Of a stretch of DNA of 64,000 nucleotides, positions 45,482-57,889 are shown piece by piece; position 1 is the first letter of the stretch; every line of letters begins with the position of its first letter. The notes under the pieces were generated by a model that was given only the letters and a program-made list of their open reading frames with translations, made no database searches and had not been told where the DNA came from. The DNA is from Cynocephalus volans (taxonomy: Eukaryota; Chordata; Mammalia; Dermoptera; Cynocephalidae). The position numbers were made by a program, and so were the translations under genes. The DNA lies in the NCBI RefSeq assembly GCF_027409185.1, contig NC_084463.1, positions 114,396,133 to 114,460,132 of the forward strand, read 5' to 3'.

Positions 45482-45582
45482 AGGATACTACAAGAAGTTC
45501 ATGGAAAGATTCATATTGTCTTTTAATTCTATTTTTCCATGAACTTTTTAAAATACCCTCATATACACACACACACACACTC
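45482..45582. repeat. Mariner-type palindromic MITE followed by a CA repeat
   Basis: Inverted arms AGTTCATGGAAAGATTC and TTTTTCCATGAACTTTTT flank a short centre. A (CA)n run follows at 45566-45580. Same family as 19094-19400. Confidence 0.7.
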
Positions 45583-45760
45583 CACATGGATATACATAGA
45601 TTTATTTCCTAGCTTTGCCCATTCTTATGATCTGGAAACAGTGATATCCCAAACACAATGAACACACCTAGCATTCAGTTCTTGGTTTCTAAAGATCATT
45701 TTCCACTAAAAGGAATCAGGTCTCCTTGGAGAAATGGCTGCTTCTAGGGCTCAGTCAGTG

Positions 45761-46285
45761 TATTAGTCTGTTTTTGTGTTGCTATAACAGAATACCTGAG
45801 GGCCGAGCCCGTGGCGCACTCGGTAGCGTGCTGCGCTAGCAGCGCGGCGACGCTCCCGCTGCGGGTTCGGATCCTATATAGGAATGGCCGGTGCACTCAC
45901 TGGCTGAGTGCCGGTCACGAAAAAGACAAAAAAAAAACAAAAAAAAACGGAATACCTGAGACTGGTAATTTTTAAAGAACAGAAGTTTATTTGGCTCATG
46001 ATTCTGGGACAGTTGCATCTGGCATGGCTGCTTCTACTCATAGGAGAGTGGTAGATCATGTGTCAAGAGGAAGCGAGAGGTGGGGGGTGCCAGAGTCTTT
46101 TAAACAACCAGCTCTCACAGGAACTAATGAAGTGAGAACTCACTCACTACCCCCACCCTCCAGGTAGAGCATTAATCTATTCATGAGGGATCTACCCCCA
46201 TGACTCAAACAGCTCCTGACACTGCCACACTGGTGATCACATTTCTACATCAATTTTGGGGGGACAACACACCCAAACTGTATCA
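45761..46285 (-). repeat. MaLR (THE1/MST-type) LTR, reverse, with nested SINE
   Basis: It begins TATTAGTCTGTTTTTGTG and ends CACACCCAAACTGTATCA, the reverse of a MaLR LTR. A CYN SINE interrupts it at 45801-45949. Confidence 0.85.
45801..45949 (+). mobile_element. CYN-type SINE, long GC-rich form
   Basis: GGGCCGAGCCCGTGGCGC to GAGTGCCGGTCACG, then an A-rich tail. A perfect 11-bp duplication GAATACCTGAG flanks it at 45790-45800 and 45950-45960. Confidence 0.93.
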
Positions 46286-46444
46286 GGGAAAGTGCAAGAT
46301 GAGCCTGGAACATCTTTTTGTGCCAGAAAGTAAAGAAATGCACAAAAATTGATGGGGATATGTCAAAAGGACATAGAAGGGACCTCCACTGGCCAAAATG
46401 CAAAAGAATTTGTACATTGAAATAAGTAAGGATAATAATGGATT

Positions 46445-47010
46445 ATAACCCACTTATGATAATTAATTTTATGTGTCAACCTGACTGGGCCACAGAGTGC
46501 CCAGATATTTGATTAACATTATTCTGGGTGTTTCTGTGAGGGTGTTTGTGGAAGAGATTAACATTTGAATCAATAGACTGAGTAAAGCAGATTGCCTTCC
46601 CCAATGTAGGTGGGCTTTTCTTTGGTTTGTTTGTTTTTTGTGGCTGGCCATATGGGGATCTGAAACCTTGACCCTAATGTTATAATACCACACTCTAACC
46701 AACTGAGATAACTGGCCAACACTTGGGTGATCTTTATTCAATCTGCTAAAGGTGCGAATAGAACAAAAGGCTCAGTAAGAGGGAAATCACTTTCCGCCTG
46801 ACTGTCTTCAAGTTGAGATTCCAGTCTTTTCCTGCCTTTGGACTCAGACTTGGACTAGAATTTACACCATCAGCTCTCTTGGATCTTCAGCTTGCCAACT
46901 GCATATCTTGGGACTTCTCAACCTCTATAACCATGTGAGCAAATTCCTTGTGAGAAATCGTATCTATATCTTATTGCTTCTGTTTCTCTGGAGAATCTAG
47001 ACTAATATAC
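46445..47010 (+). repeat. Old LTR-type repeat with nested SINE
   Basis: TTAATTTTATGTGTCAACCT, GTTTCTGTGAGGGTGTTTG, AGATTGCCTTCCCCAATG and GTTTCTCTGGAGAATCTAG form a well-known ancient mammalian repeat whose exact family name I am not sure of. Confidence 0.6.
46622..46722 (-). mobile_element. CYN-type SINE, reverse
   Basis: GGGGATCTGAAACCTTGACC and ACCAACTGAGATAACTGGCC. Confidence 0.83.
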
Positions 47011-47039
47011 CACTGAATAAAATAGTAAACCATGAGCAC

Positions 47040-47640
47040 ATACTGATATAAATAGATAAATGAATAAGTTGACAGTTGGGTGAAAAAACTATATTTGCAT
47101 AATTTCAAAACACCTGCACACAAAATACTTATTAACTATAGAGGGAAAGAGAGCACGTTTTCAGTGGAGAAACCTCACAGACACCACCTTAATCAAATGA
47201 TCAACATGAACATCATTAGTAATGGAGCAAACTGAAACCATGTAACACCTGATAGGATGTAATGAGAACGTAACATCATTCCTGCAATGCATAATCTGAA
47301 TCTAATCATAAGAAAACATCAGGCAAATGTAATTGAGGGACACTCTACAAAATAAGTAGAACTGTAACCTTCAAATGTGTCAAGATCACAACCATCAAGG
47401 AAAAGACTGAACTGTGTCAGATTAAGGAGACTGAGGAGACCTGGCAACTAAATGCAAGCTATGATGCTGAATTGGATCTTTTGCTGAAAAAGACCTCATG
47501 AGGGTAATTGGTGAAACTTGCATGAGGTCTGAAGATTGAATGGTTGCAATGTCTTGATGGCAATTTCCTGATTTTGATGGTAGCTCTGTGGTTATACAGG
47601 AAAATGTCCTCGTGTTTAGGAAATACACACTAAAGTACTC
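47040..47640 (+). repeat. Old L1 3' UTR fragment
   Basis: CTAATCATAAGAAAACATCA, GAGGGACACTCTACAAAATA and GAGACCTGGCAACTAAATGC mark an L1M 3' end. Confidence 0.6.
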
Positions 47641-47727
47641 AGTGGTGATGGATTACCATGTTGGTGCCTTACTCTCAAATAGGGGGGAAAAGTTCCTTGC
47701 GCTATTCTTGCCAATTTTCTGCCAGTT

Positions 47728-48276
47728 TGTCAGGCTAGGGCTCAGACCCTTCAAACCCTTTGTACAAACTGGGCCACTGACCCCTCACATGCCGGGCTGA
47801 GTCACAGACCCCTCACTTACAGGTCACGAGCTAGGTAATTGGGAAAAATTCCGGGAACTGTTGACAGAGTTGACAGGTTCGTTCCAAAGTGAGCTCAGTC
47901 CTCAGTTTCCTCAGCAGCAACCGCAGCTTCCAGCAGCAGCAGTGGTAGCCTCCCAGAGCATCACGGGGGCCCTGGCAGCAGCAGCTTATAGCAACAGTCT
48001 CCAGCAGTAGAGGCCTCCCCTAGCCCCCCTTTCCCCCAGACATCCCAGGATCAGGGGACACTGTGGATCAGAATAGTTCTTCCTTTATACTTAAATCCGA
48101 TAACCCAGGACACCTGGGTGTGAGTCAGACAACCAAAGAACACCTGGATGCACATGCACAATTACATTAGACAATAACCAAGGAACACCTGGGTGCATGT
48201 GCATATTTACATTAAATGCTCAGCAAGATTCTGAACATCTGAGGGACCCTGATCATTTACCTCCACTTTCCCTACA
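47728..48276 (-). repeat. LTR, unnamed family, minus orientation
   Basis: On the minus strand it starts TGTAGGGAAAG and ends CCTGACA (549 bp). It shares a TTAAGTATAAAGGA promoter-like block, CTGATCCACAGTGTC and the TTTGAAG-GGTCTGAGCCCTAG end with the plus-strand copy at 48891-49365. Confidence 0.75.
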
Positions 48277-48595
48277 AGATTTTAGATTGTTTCAAAAATT
48301 GACATTCTTCTAGAAGAAGAAAAGTGTAAGGCACTAAAAGTCTGATTGCGATCTTTGTATGGGCCAGACTTGTCGACTAGAGGGCTTTGTTGTAGCTTGC
48401 TTAGGCAGAAGACTACTTTTTTCATTGTGGGATCGAACCACTGCCTTCCAAGGTATCTGGTGCCTCTAATTCCTGAGCCCTTCTGGGGTACTGCAGGGAA
48501 AGTTGACTTGCTTCTTAAGTACAGACACATGGACCAATGGAACAGACTAGAGAACCCAGAAATCAATCGACGTACTTAGAGCCAGCTGTTCTTTG

Positions 48596-48641
48596 TGTTA
48601 CTAGACTGTGTTCTGACCCACTGAGCCAACCGGACAGCCCA
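48596..48641 (-). mobile_element. CYN-type SINE fragment in L1
   Basis: Only part of the tRNA-like body remains (CCACTGAGCCAACC). A perfect 16-bp duplication AGCCAGCTGTTCTTTG flanks it at 48580-48595 and 48642-48657. Confidence 0.88.
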
Positions 48642-48890
48642 AGCCAGCTGTTCTTTGATAAAGGCGCAAGAACATATGTTGGGGAAAGGACAGCCACTTC
48701 AATAAATGGTGCTGGGTATCTATGTGTAGAAGAATGAAACTAGACCCTAACCTCTCGCCATATACCAAAATCAACTCAATATGGATTAAAGATTTAAATA
48801 TAAAACGTGGAACTATAAAACTCCCAGAAGAAAACATAGGGGAATCACTTCGGGACACAGGACTAGGCAAAGACTTTAGGAATAAGATCC

Positions 48891-49365
48891 TGTTGGGAAA
48901 ATATAGGAAAATGGTCAGGGCCCCTCAGATGTTTTGAATCTTGCTGAGCATTTGATGTAAATAGGCACATGTGCCCAGGTGTTCCTTGGTTACCGTTTAG
49001 CGTAATTGTGCCTGTGCACCAGATGTCCTGGGTTATGGACTTAAGTATAAAGGATGAGTGGCTCTGATCCACAGTGTCTCCCGCCCCTGAAATACCTCCC
49101 CTGGGGGGGAGACCATGGAGAGGCCGCTACTGCTGCAGCTGCTACTAGTGCCCCTGGGACCCTCCGCAAGGCCACTGCCACCGCCAGACCTATAAGTTAC
49201 TGGACCTGTGAGCTGCTACCTCTGAGGAAGCCAAGGACTGAGCTCATGTCATCTGCCAACAGCTCGCAGAATCTTTCCCAATTACCTAGCTTGGACCTGT
49301 GTGTGAGGGGTCTGGGGACCCAGTCTGTACGATGGGTTTGAAGAGTCTGAGCCCTAGCTCTGACA
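48891..49365 (+). repeat. LTR, unnamed family, plus orientation, in L1
   Basis: It runs from TGTTGGGAAA to CTCTGACA (475 bp) and is the same family as 47728-48276, inverted relative to it. Its GC-rich middle produces a short ORF of no significance. Confidence 0.75.
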
Positions 49366-50529
49366 ATAGAAATGGAAACTTGGTATAACTAAAATAATAA
49401 CTAAGATAATGAAACATTTTGGCTTTAGTCATGATATGCCTTACTTAACAGACCCCCCAAGCATAAGCAACAAAGGAAAAAATAAACAAATAGGATTGTA
49501 TCAAACTAAAAACCTTCTGCACAACAAAGGAAACCATCAGCAGAGTGAAAAGACAACCTACAGAGTGGGAGAAAATATTTGCAAACTATGCTTCTGACAA
49601 GGCATTAACATCCACAATATACAAGGAACTCAAACAAGTTAACAGTAAAAAACCAAATAATCTGGTTTAAAAAATGGGCAAAGGAGCTGAATAGATATTT
49701 CTCAAAAGAAGACATACAAATGGCCAACAAGTACATGAAAAAATGCTCAACATCACCTATCATTAGGGGAATGCAAATCAAAACCACACTGAGATATCAT
49801 CTCTTCCCAGTTAGACTGGCTATTATCAAAAAGACAGAGAATAATAAATGCTAATGAGGATGCAGAGAAACGAGAACTCTCCTACACTGTAGGTGGGACT
49901 CTAACTTTGTACAGCCATTATGGAAAACAGTATGGAGGCTTCTCAAACAACTACAGGTAGATCTACCATATGATCCAGCCATCTTGCCACTGGGTATATA
50001 CCCACAGGAATGGAAATCATCATGTTGAAGGGATATATGTACTTCCATGTTTATCACAGCTCTATTTACAATAGCTAAGAGTTGGAACCAGCCTAAATGT
50101 CCATCAACAGATGACTGAATAAGGAAAATGTGGAATATACACGCAATGGAATACTACTCAACCATAAAAAAGAATGAAATTCTGTACTTCGCAGCAGCAT
50201 GGATGAGCTTGGGGAAAATTAAGTGAAATAAGCCAGGCTTAGAGAGACAAATACCGCATGTCCTAACTCATAAGTGGGAGCTAAAAAATAAAGAGAGAGA
50301 GAAAAGAAAAAAAGGAAGAAAGAAAGAAAGAAAAAGAGAAAGAAAGAGCATGATAATAATATGTTGACCTTTCAGGAGAGAACAAAGCTGTGGTTTCTAG
50401 AGCCAGGAAAAGGGGAGTGGGAGGGGAGATACCAAGAAATGGGTTAATGGACACAAAATAGCTAGTTAGGAAAAATAAGTTCTACTGATGTGCAGTCGAG
50501 CTAGGTATCTATAATTAACAGTAATTTTA

Positions 50530-50635
50530 TTTTATTTTATTTAAGTTTTTTGCCAGCTGGACAGTATGGGGATCCAAACCCTGACCTTGGTGATATAACA
50601 CCATGCTCTGACCAACTGAGCTAACCAGCCAGTCC
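50530..50635 (-). mobile_element. CYN-type SINE, reverse
   Basis: GGGGATCCAAACCCTGACC and CAACTGAGCTAACCAGCC. Flanked by TTAACA(G/A)TAATTT(T)A copies at about 50515 and 50636. Confidence 0.87.
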
Positions 50636-50869
50636 TTAACAATAATTTACTGCGTGTTATTAGATAACTAGAAGAAAGGGAACTGAATGTCCTTAACACA
50701 AAGCAATGGTTATGTTTTGTAATGATGAATATGCTGACTATCCTAACTTGAATATCGCATATTGTACACAGGTACTGATACTCAACTATGTACCAAACAA
50801 ATATGTATAATCAATTGTTTCAATAAAAATAAAATTAAATAACAAAGAAAAAAAAATCGGCTTGCGTCT

Positions 50870-51410
50870 TGTCAGTGTCTCCCTCTGCAAGTATCTCTTG
50901 CTCTAGTTTGATTTCCCCTGAAAGTAAAGTCGGAGACAAAAACTTGGGTGGAAGGAGTTTATTTGGGAGATGATCCCCAGAAGCAGGAGTAAAGAAGTGG
51001 AGAAAAGCAAGCCAAAGAAAGAAGGAAAAGCCAATTTAAGGGTGCATTGCTAAAGCTGTCACTGTGGCAGTAGGCCCGAGAAGTGTTTAGCTTCAATTCT
51101 GAGTGCCTCGCAGAATTGTCTGCCCAAAGCACTGGATGCTGGAGCATTTATCCACTCTCTCTGATCACCCTTTGGTTGAGGAATGACCCCAGTAGTATTA
51201 ATTTACTCCCCCAAGAAGTGCATTTTCACTTGCACACGAGCCAAGCTTTCATAATATTGAAGAAGCTCCAGGGCAAAAAGAGAAAAGATGCAGGTCACAT
51301 GCTTGAGGCCCGATGCTATCAGCACGGGCAAGTTTGAGCTGTGGCTGAAATCAGAGGTGGGCTAAGGAGATATGAGCGAGGCGCCAGATATATCTGCTGT
51401 AGCAGCTTTA
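50870..51410. other. Probable old LTR remnant, otherwise unassigned
   Basis: GGAGTTTATTTGGGAGATGATC and AGCATTTATCCACTCTCTCTG hint at an antisense ERV-L/MaLR LTR. Low confidence. Confidence 0.3.
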
Positions 51411-51427
51411 CCTACCTCTGGTTTTTT

Positions 51428-51573
51428 TTTTGTTTTTTTTTTTTTTTCTTTTTTCGTGACCGGCACTCAGCCAGTGAGTGCACGGGTCAGTCCTATATAG
51501 GATCCGAACCCGCAGCGGGAGTGTCGCCGCGCTCCCAGCGCAGCACGCTACTGAGTGCGCCACGGGATCGGCC
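51428..51573 (-). mobile_element. CYN-type SINE, long GC-rich form, reverse
   Basis: GTGACCGGCACTCAGCCAG, ATATAGGATCCGAACCCGC and GAGTGCGCCACGGGATCGG. A 17-bp duplication CCTACCTCTGGTTTTTT lies at 51411-51427 and 51574-51590. Confidence 0.92.
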
Positions 51574-51590
51574 CCTACCTCTGGTTTTTT

Positions 51591-52445
51591 AAAGATAATT
51601 TCTCCTCCTGCTCTCTCTCTGTTTCAGATATTTCCCGTGTCATCAAAGATGGCGTTTGTCGGTTTTTTGGGCTTTTTGTATTTATGTTGGATACAAAGAG
51701 TTTGTGTTTTTGTTTATTAGTCTCCTTGCTGTTATGGACTGATTTCTGAGTAAAGAGGGAGAGGAGAAAGAAGTTTCTTTTGCTGCCTTGTCATCAGAAG
51801 TCCATTAGGTGGTGACTAATATAACACTTGCTTTAATGTATTCATTACTTGATTGCACTGCTGTGAGTGACCCCCAGACCCTCTCCCCAGCCTTTCTAGT
51901 TGTCTCATTTCCCAGGATTTCTTTGGCATTGCTTGTTAGTGAAGTAGGATTTACTCATCTTTGGCAAACCACAGGCTGGACTCCTCCCATCCAAGGAGGA
52001 ATGCAATTTAGGCTCCACAATTTTCACAGAAGCTTGTCAACTTTGGTGCCTATTGGTCTGTCATTTAAAGCCTATCTTTAGTTATCAAATGGATGCTACA
52101 GCCCTTGTCAAGAAGCAAAACTCAGCTAAGTGCAAACAATCTTCTTATGAGAAGCACAGTTGAAATACAAAAGTCTGGTTAAGAGAGAGACCGAGAAAGG
52201 AATGTGCCACTCTCAGACAAGATCAGATCCTCTCTTATGCACTTTCTCCTTTGTAGCACTTTATACTATTATGATTAAATAATTAATTGTGAAATCAGTT
52301 GTTTAATGTCTAACACTCCTCTAATATAGACAAGTTATATGGGAGTAGAGATGTGTTACTTAAAATCTCTTCCCTCAGCACCTAATAAACAGATTCTAAT
52401 AAATAAATATTTGTGGACTATATGTTTTCACGTTCAAGTGACTGA
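51591..52445. other. No recognised element
   Basis: Unassigned intergenic sequence. Confidence 0.4.
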
Positions 52446-52449
52446 ACAC

Positions 52450-52868
52450 CTATTATGGATTAAATTGTGTCCCCGCAAAAGTTTAATATGTTGGAGGCTT
52501 GGTCCCCACTGTGACAGTGTTAAGAGGGTAGGAAATCCTATTATGGTAACTGAAAGGTGGGGCTTTAAAGAGGTGGTTAGATTATAGGACCATGTCATAG
52601 TGAATAGACTAATAATAGTGGTCAGGGGTGTGGTTCTGAAGACTGTAAAAGGAGAGCACATGAGAGTCTCTCTCTCTGCTCCCCTATTTTCTGTAATGTG
52701 AGACCCCTGCATTGCTGTAAAGCCACCACCAAAGAAAACCCTCACCAGATGTGTTGCCTGGATTTTGGACATCTCAGCCTTGGAAATTGTAAGCCATAAA
52801 TTTCGTTTTCTTACAAATCACCCAGTTCCAGGTATTTTGTTATAAGCAACAGAAACAGACTGATACAA
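52450..52868 (+). repeat. MaLR (MLT1-like) LTR
   Basis: TATTATGGATTAAATTGTGTC, GGTTAGATTATAGGACC, CTGTAAAAGGAGAGCAC and AAGCCATAAATTTCGTTTTC to AACAGAAACAGACTGATAC. Confidence 0.7.
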
Positions 52869-52869
52869 C

Positions 52870-54710
52870 CCCAAACTGAAATTGTCTTTAAAATAAGAAA
52901 ATGCATCCCTGTACCTAAGAGGAAGTTTAGAGGTAGGGTAGGTTGGTTGATTCAGGTTGGTTCCCAGGTTGGTTGAGTCAGCAACTCAATAATATCAAGA
53001 ATCCAGGTGCTGTCTAGCTCTCTATGTGCCATCTTTGGGTTCACTTTATCCCCAAGCTGCAGGAGGGCTGTAAGAGTTCCGGGAATCACCACAAAATCCA
53101 GGTACAAAATCCAGACATAGAACAGAAAGCATGTCTCCTGGAGCTGTCTTTGAAATACAGAAGCTTTCCCTAGAATCCTCCTATAGAATTGTCAGTGCCC
53201 ACTGGCCAGAACTGAGTCCTAAGCATATTGCTGGACTAATTACGGGCAAGGGGATAAGATTGCCTTTAGAACAATCAGTCAGGCCTACGCCTTGGAGCTG
53301 GAAGTGAGGTCTGCTTCCCCTGATGCTCATGGCTGCGTGAGGGAGAAGTGGATAGCTTAACAAAATCATGATGCTGTGAAAATGGGAGCTGGAGGCAACA
53401 GTGTCCACTGCGGGCTCACACACCATGCACTCCCCACAGAGCACACTGCTACTCAATCTGCTAGCCTGGGCCAGACGACAGCCTCTGTAAGAGACATCGG
53501 CTGTCTTCACTATCTTCCCTTCCATGGCGTACGCCTCCCCTCCAAACACCGCTGCTCTTTCTTTCTTATTACCCATCTCCCTATTGAGTTCTGGAATCAG
53601 CCCTTCATGCATGGCTGTTTTATCTTGAGTTTTTGCTGTGCTACCATTGAAGACAAGGTTTATTCTCTTGCTCAATATCCTTTATATAAGAATCTATGAT
53701 GTATTTCTCCTTGAATTACAAGTTTGTATCTACAGACAAAAATCCTCTCACCAAACAAAGACAATTATACAACCCATAATCATTCTTTCTTGCAGCAGTG
53801 AAACTTAGAGCTCTATATAGTGCTCAATAGCCATAATGATCTCATCCCAGGCTTTTGGCACCATTATGCTTCTCCTTTCTCTAATATTGTGTTGTTGCTG
53901 GCTTTTTTCCCTTTATGTAATAAGTTGATGCTACAAAACACTGGAACCCCCGTATTTTTGAGCCTTTAATAAGAAGAGATCAACAATAAAAAAAACTGGA
54001 CTTAATTTGGCATATTTCCCTCTAGTTCAGTGATTGATATCCCAGATTACGTATCCTAATTTAATTTTAATTTGATATCTAAAAGCCGACTGACCAGACA
54101 TTGGTATTGTATTATTGCAATTGTCTTTTGAGGACTGTAAGTTAAAAATATAGCCTTGTGGGATGCAGGGGATACTTCCTGAAGGGAGTGGATATTACTG
54201 CTGTTAATCATCCTGGCAAGAGTTCGATCCTATGACTGTAAATAAGGTCTGGGGACCTTCCCCATTAATTGAACTGAGGGAGAACTGGTGGTAGATGACA
54301 CTGACTCCTTCTACAGTGAGGCCAGGCCTGGAACATAGCAGGCAGGTGGACAGCAGAAGGTCTTGAGGAAGGATCTGAGTTTGTACAGTCGTTGGAAGTT
54401 ATCATCTTTTGTTTTTCTTCCCTTTCTTTATTCTTGAATCATCAGTCACTTTTCTTTAAACATTATGGGCTGGTCTCTGCTGGGATATAGGAAATTGAAG
54501 GGAAGGTCTTATCTCACACTTGGGCCATAGAAGCTAAGAGGAGAGCTATGCTCCCTGCATGAAGCCCAGATGATGACCACAGTAGTTGCCTGCAAAGGAC
54601 AGTGAGGCTCATGATGAAGCAGCCTCAGGGGTCATTGTAACAGAGGCAGCAGTGTGGCTGTGCAGTGAGGAGGCCAGAGTGAAGGAGCAGTGAGGATTCT
54701 CCCTCCCTTG
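52870..54710. other. No recognised element
   Basis: Long unassigned stretch. Overlapping ORFs on both strands at 53181-53699 have no domain and are not called. Confidence 0.4.
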
Positions 54711-54795
54711 CTCTTTCCCTCCCTTTCCTTCCTTCCTTCCCTCCTCTCCTGCCTTCCTTCCTTTCTTCTTTCCTTTCATTTCCTTCTTTCTTTTT
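54711..54795. repeat. CT-rich (CCTT)n simple repeat
   Basis: CTTCCTTCCTTCCC-type tract directly left of a SINE. Confidence 0.85.
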
Positions 54796-54884
54796 TTTGT
54801 GGCTGGCCGGTGTGGGGATCTGAACCCTTGACCTTGGTGTTATAACATCGTGCTTTAACCAACTGAGCTAACCACCCAGTCCCC
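54796..54884 (-). mobile_element. CYN-type SINE, reverse
   Basis: GGCTGGCCGGTGTGGGGATC, CCCTTGACCTTGGTG and ACCAACTGAGCTAACC. Confidence 0.85.
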
Positions 54885-55079
54885 CTTCCCTTCTTTTTTA
54901 ACAGGCAATATATTCACATGGTCCTAAATAAAAAAGTGTGAAATCTGTATACTCCATATACCCAGTCACTCAATCCCTTCTGCTTTCCACCCCTGTTACT
55001 AGTTTCTTTTGAATTCTTCTGGGGATACTCTATGAATATACAAGCAAGTATTTATATATTTGTATAAATATATATTTAA

Positions 55080-55480
55080 CAAAAATATATATTTATTTTA
55101 ATTTATATATTAATATAATACATTTTTTTTCCCTCTAATCAGTAAAAATGGCAGCATACTCTACATTCTATACCTTTTTTATTCATTTAACAATAGACCT
55201 TGGAGATCATTGCATGTCAGTACATAAAGAGCTTCCTCATTTTTTAAAAAATAACTAGATGGTATTCCATTATATGGGGCCATCATATTTTATTTAATTT
55301 CTCCTTTTACCAACAGTGTGTATTTCATTTGCCATGTGGGTAAATATATCTATTGGAGAAATTTCTGGAAGTGGACTTGCAGGGTCAAAGCGTATAAGCA
55401 TTTGTAACTTTGATATATATATTGCCATATTGAGGAGGGACCTTTTCTTGAACACATATGGAATAACACCCTGAAACATT
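55080..55480 (-). repeat. Old L1 fragment, antisense
   Basis: TAGATGGTATTCCATTATATG, CATTTGCCATGTGGG and GGACTTGCAGGGTCAAAGCG. An AT dinucleotide-rich stretch precedes it. Confidence 0.6.
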
Positions 55481-56210
55481 CTCAGAAATAGCTGGAAGAA
55501 TCCATGAAAAAAATTCTGGGGGGCAATTAATGGTGGGACTTAGCATCTGAGCCTAATAATTTGTATTGAATTTAAATCTCCTGAGTAATGGCTATTTATT
55601 ATTATAATGCCCCTCATGACAGAGACTACCAGTTGTCCCCCTTCTTCTGTAGTAATAGAGGTTCAGGTAGGCAAATGGCTATCCATTTTCCAGCCAGTTT
55701 GTGACTAAATGTGGCCTTGTGATTCATGGACTGTGAGTGGAAGTGAAGGACGCAACTTTACTCATATGTTTAAAAAAATCACTTACCCAGGACTCCTACT
55801 CTTCTGAAACACAAATGGGTCTATGGCCTGACTTAGACCCTGCAGATGAAGACAATGGCACTGGGGATGGCAAAATAATGAGACGGAAGGAACTTGGGAC
55901 GCCTAATGACTATGTGGCTCAGAGATGCTCTGCCGTTCTGGCCTGCTTAGCTTGAGGTGCTTTTATGACAATCAGTCTTCTGTTTTCTTTAGATCATTGT
56001 ATTTTGCCCCTCCCCTCACTTTTTATAGAAACTTAGCCTTTCCCTTAACATCCATCCAGTATTTTGTTGGAAATTGTTTATCTCTTGGAGTCAGACACTC
56101 AGCGTCTGAGCCAAATGATTTATTTATATATATATTCTGCCTGTTCGAACAAGGATTAAGGGAGCTAAGCAAAGGTCTGCCACAGCACAGGCAATCCCTT
56201 CCTTCCTTCC
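55481..56210. other. No recognised element
   Basis: Unassigned. A (CTTC)n tract ends it at 56200-56217. Confidence 0.4.
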
Positions 56211-56217
56211 TTCCTTT

Positions 56218-56480
56218 CACAATATTTATTGAGCATATGCTATGTGATAGGCACATTGCTAAGTGCTAGGTATACATTGGTGAGCAAAACAAACACTGTC
56301 CCTGGCCTCATAGGCCTTCCAATCTGGTGGAGGAGACAGACATAATTTAAGCAGCTACACAAATAGATATATAGATACAAAAGTAGTGAGTATGAGGGAA
56401 AATAGTATCAGATGAGATTGGAGAGGTAGGCAGTGGCCAGATCACGAAAGGCCTTATTAGCCATATGAAGGCTGAATGGT
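56218..56480. repeat. L2-type LINE 3' fragment
   Basis: AATATTTATTGAGCATATGC, GTGAGCAAAACAAACACTG, GGTGGAGGAGACAGACAT and GGCCTTATTAGCCATATG. Confidence 0.75.
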
Positions 56481-57320
56481 CTGCACCCATAAGTAGCTGC
56501 TGATAAAGTGAATTTCTAGTCAGTTTGACTCTGCCTACCCAACCCATCCCATTTCATTCCTTTAACAAATATTTATTTATCGCCTGTTTAGCTGACAGGC
56601 ATAAAGGAGCCCTTCTGTTCTTAGGAAGACAAAGTTCTTGGGCCTTAGGAAAACCTTAGGCATCAATGCATATGTTCCATGGGAAGGAAAAATTCTCCAG
56701 CTAAGATCAGGCACTTAGCTGAAATTAGAATGATGCCTGAGAAGGCCTAAGCCTCCACTCACTGAAGGTGTTCAAGCAGAAGCAGGATCAGTGCCTTGTG
56801 GAGAAATCAGATTCAGGATCCAGGTGTGGAACACAGGTCTAGAACCTTGATGTCAGACAATTCACTCTAGGTCAGCAGGGATGGCAGAGCTCTAGCAGGA
56901 AACCACAGCTTCAGGCATTTGCTTCTGAATTGGCTGTCCCTGCTGAAGCTTTCCCCTCTGGGACAGGGAGGGAGCTGCTACTGCATGCTCCACCAGGGTC
57001 CCTTAATGATTTCAGGCTTTACCCACACTGCTACAGCTTGAGTTTGAGAAAGGACTTCCCATGGCTTGCCAGAGGCTTGTAGGACTTTCCCTGCCTTCCT
57101 CTCCTCGAAGATCAACAGGGAGGCTGAGGAATATGCTGGGTTTTCCATCAGTATCACTATCCAGGGAATAGCAAGACGATGGAGTAGAAGGAGGACTGGA
57201 TGAGAAATGTGGTCACAGCTGTGTGCTGGCTACAACTCACTTTCCTAATCTGTAAGAAAGGATGTGGTCAGTGGGTAGGGAGGGGACTAGATGACCTCTA
57301 AGACCTTTCTGTTTTAATAC
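56481..57320. other. No recognised element
   Basis: Unassigned intergenic sequence. Confidence 0.4.
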
Positions 57321-57323
57321 CCT

Positions 57324-57490
57324 ACTGTAATGGTTCCCAACATGTGGTCCCCAGTGAAACAGCATCATCTTTACCTTGGAACATGTTAGAAATACACATT
57401 TTTCAGGGTCCACCGCAGACCTACTGAACCAGAAATCTGGGGTGGGGCCCAGCAGTTTGCAGATCATTATTCTGCAGGTCTTCATGGTAC
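57324..57490. repeat. MER20/MER5-like hAT element
   Basis: GGTTCCCAACATGTGGTCC, CATGTTAGAAATACACATTT and CTACTGAACCAGAAATCTGG. The overlapping 181-codon minus ORF is incidental. Confidence 0.65.
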
Positions 57491-57889
57491 CCAGTACACC
57501 CTGTCCATGGCAGAGCATGTGATGGCATGGCAGGCCACTGCTCAAGCTGTGTAGGCTGTGCTTTGCACAACTCCAGGGAGTGCCCTTCACACTGCAGACA
57601 TCATAGATTTGCAGAGGTATTAAGACAGCAGTAAAGTGTCTTGAAGAAGGGACACGGTTTTCTAACTGGATTGGAGGTGAGAATGGCAAGGGTTGGGCTT
57701 TGGGGCTGGGAGCTGGGGCAGGGCAGTCTGAGCTTAGCTGTGAGACCTTCCACCCTTCTCCAGCTTTCTGGGTGTGTGCCAATGCTGCTGCTCCTACTAC
57801 TTGAAAGCCTGAAAGGAGAGATTCCCATGGAAGCTTCCTCCTCTCCCAGGCTCTCCTCTAGAAGGAACGTGTTTCAGGTCCAGTGATGC

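Larger units (their letters stand above)
48510..50850 (+). repeat. L1 3' end, interrupted three times
   Basis: ORF2-end text is clear (ACACATGGACCAATGGAAC, GGAAAGGACAGCCACTTC, CAGAGTGAAAAGACAACC, GGAATACTACTCAACCATAA), then 3' UTR with a GA-rich tract (50285-50350) and the end TGTATAATCAATTGTTTC plus A tail. Insertions are a SINE fragment (48596-48641), an LTR (48891-49365) and a SINE (50530-50635). A short unassigned segment lies at 49366-49445. Confidence 0.9.

Noticed and set aside
7886..51573. Horseshoe bat as the source organism
   Set aside because: The Rhinolophus SINEs I recall have a different body (a long tRNA-unrelated region). The simple tRNA-Ile monomers and dimers here fit colugo CYN elements better. 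Not proven.
53181..53699. Overlapping ORFs of 164 and 107 codons
   Set aside because: Opposite strands, no domain, no splice or promoter signs. Chance ORFs.
57237..57782. 181-codon minus-strand ORF
   Set aside because: It runs through a hAT-type repeat and has no recognisable domain.
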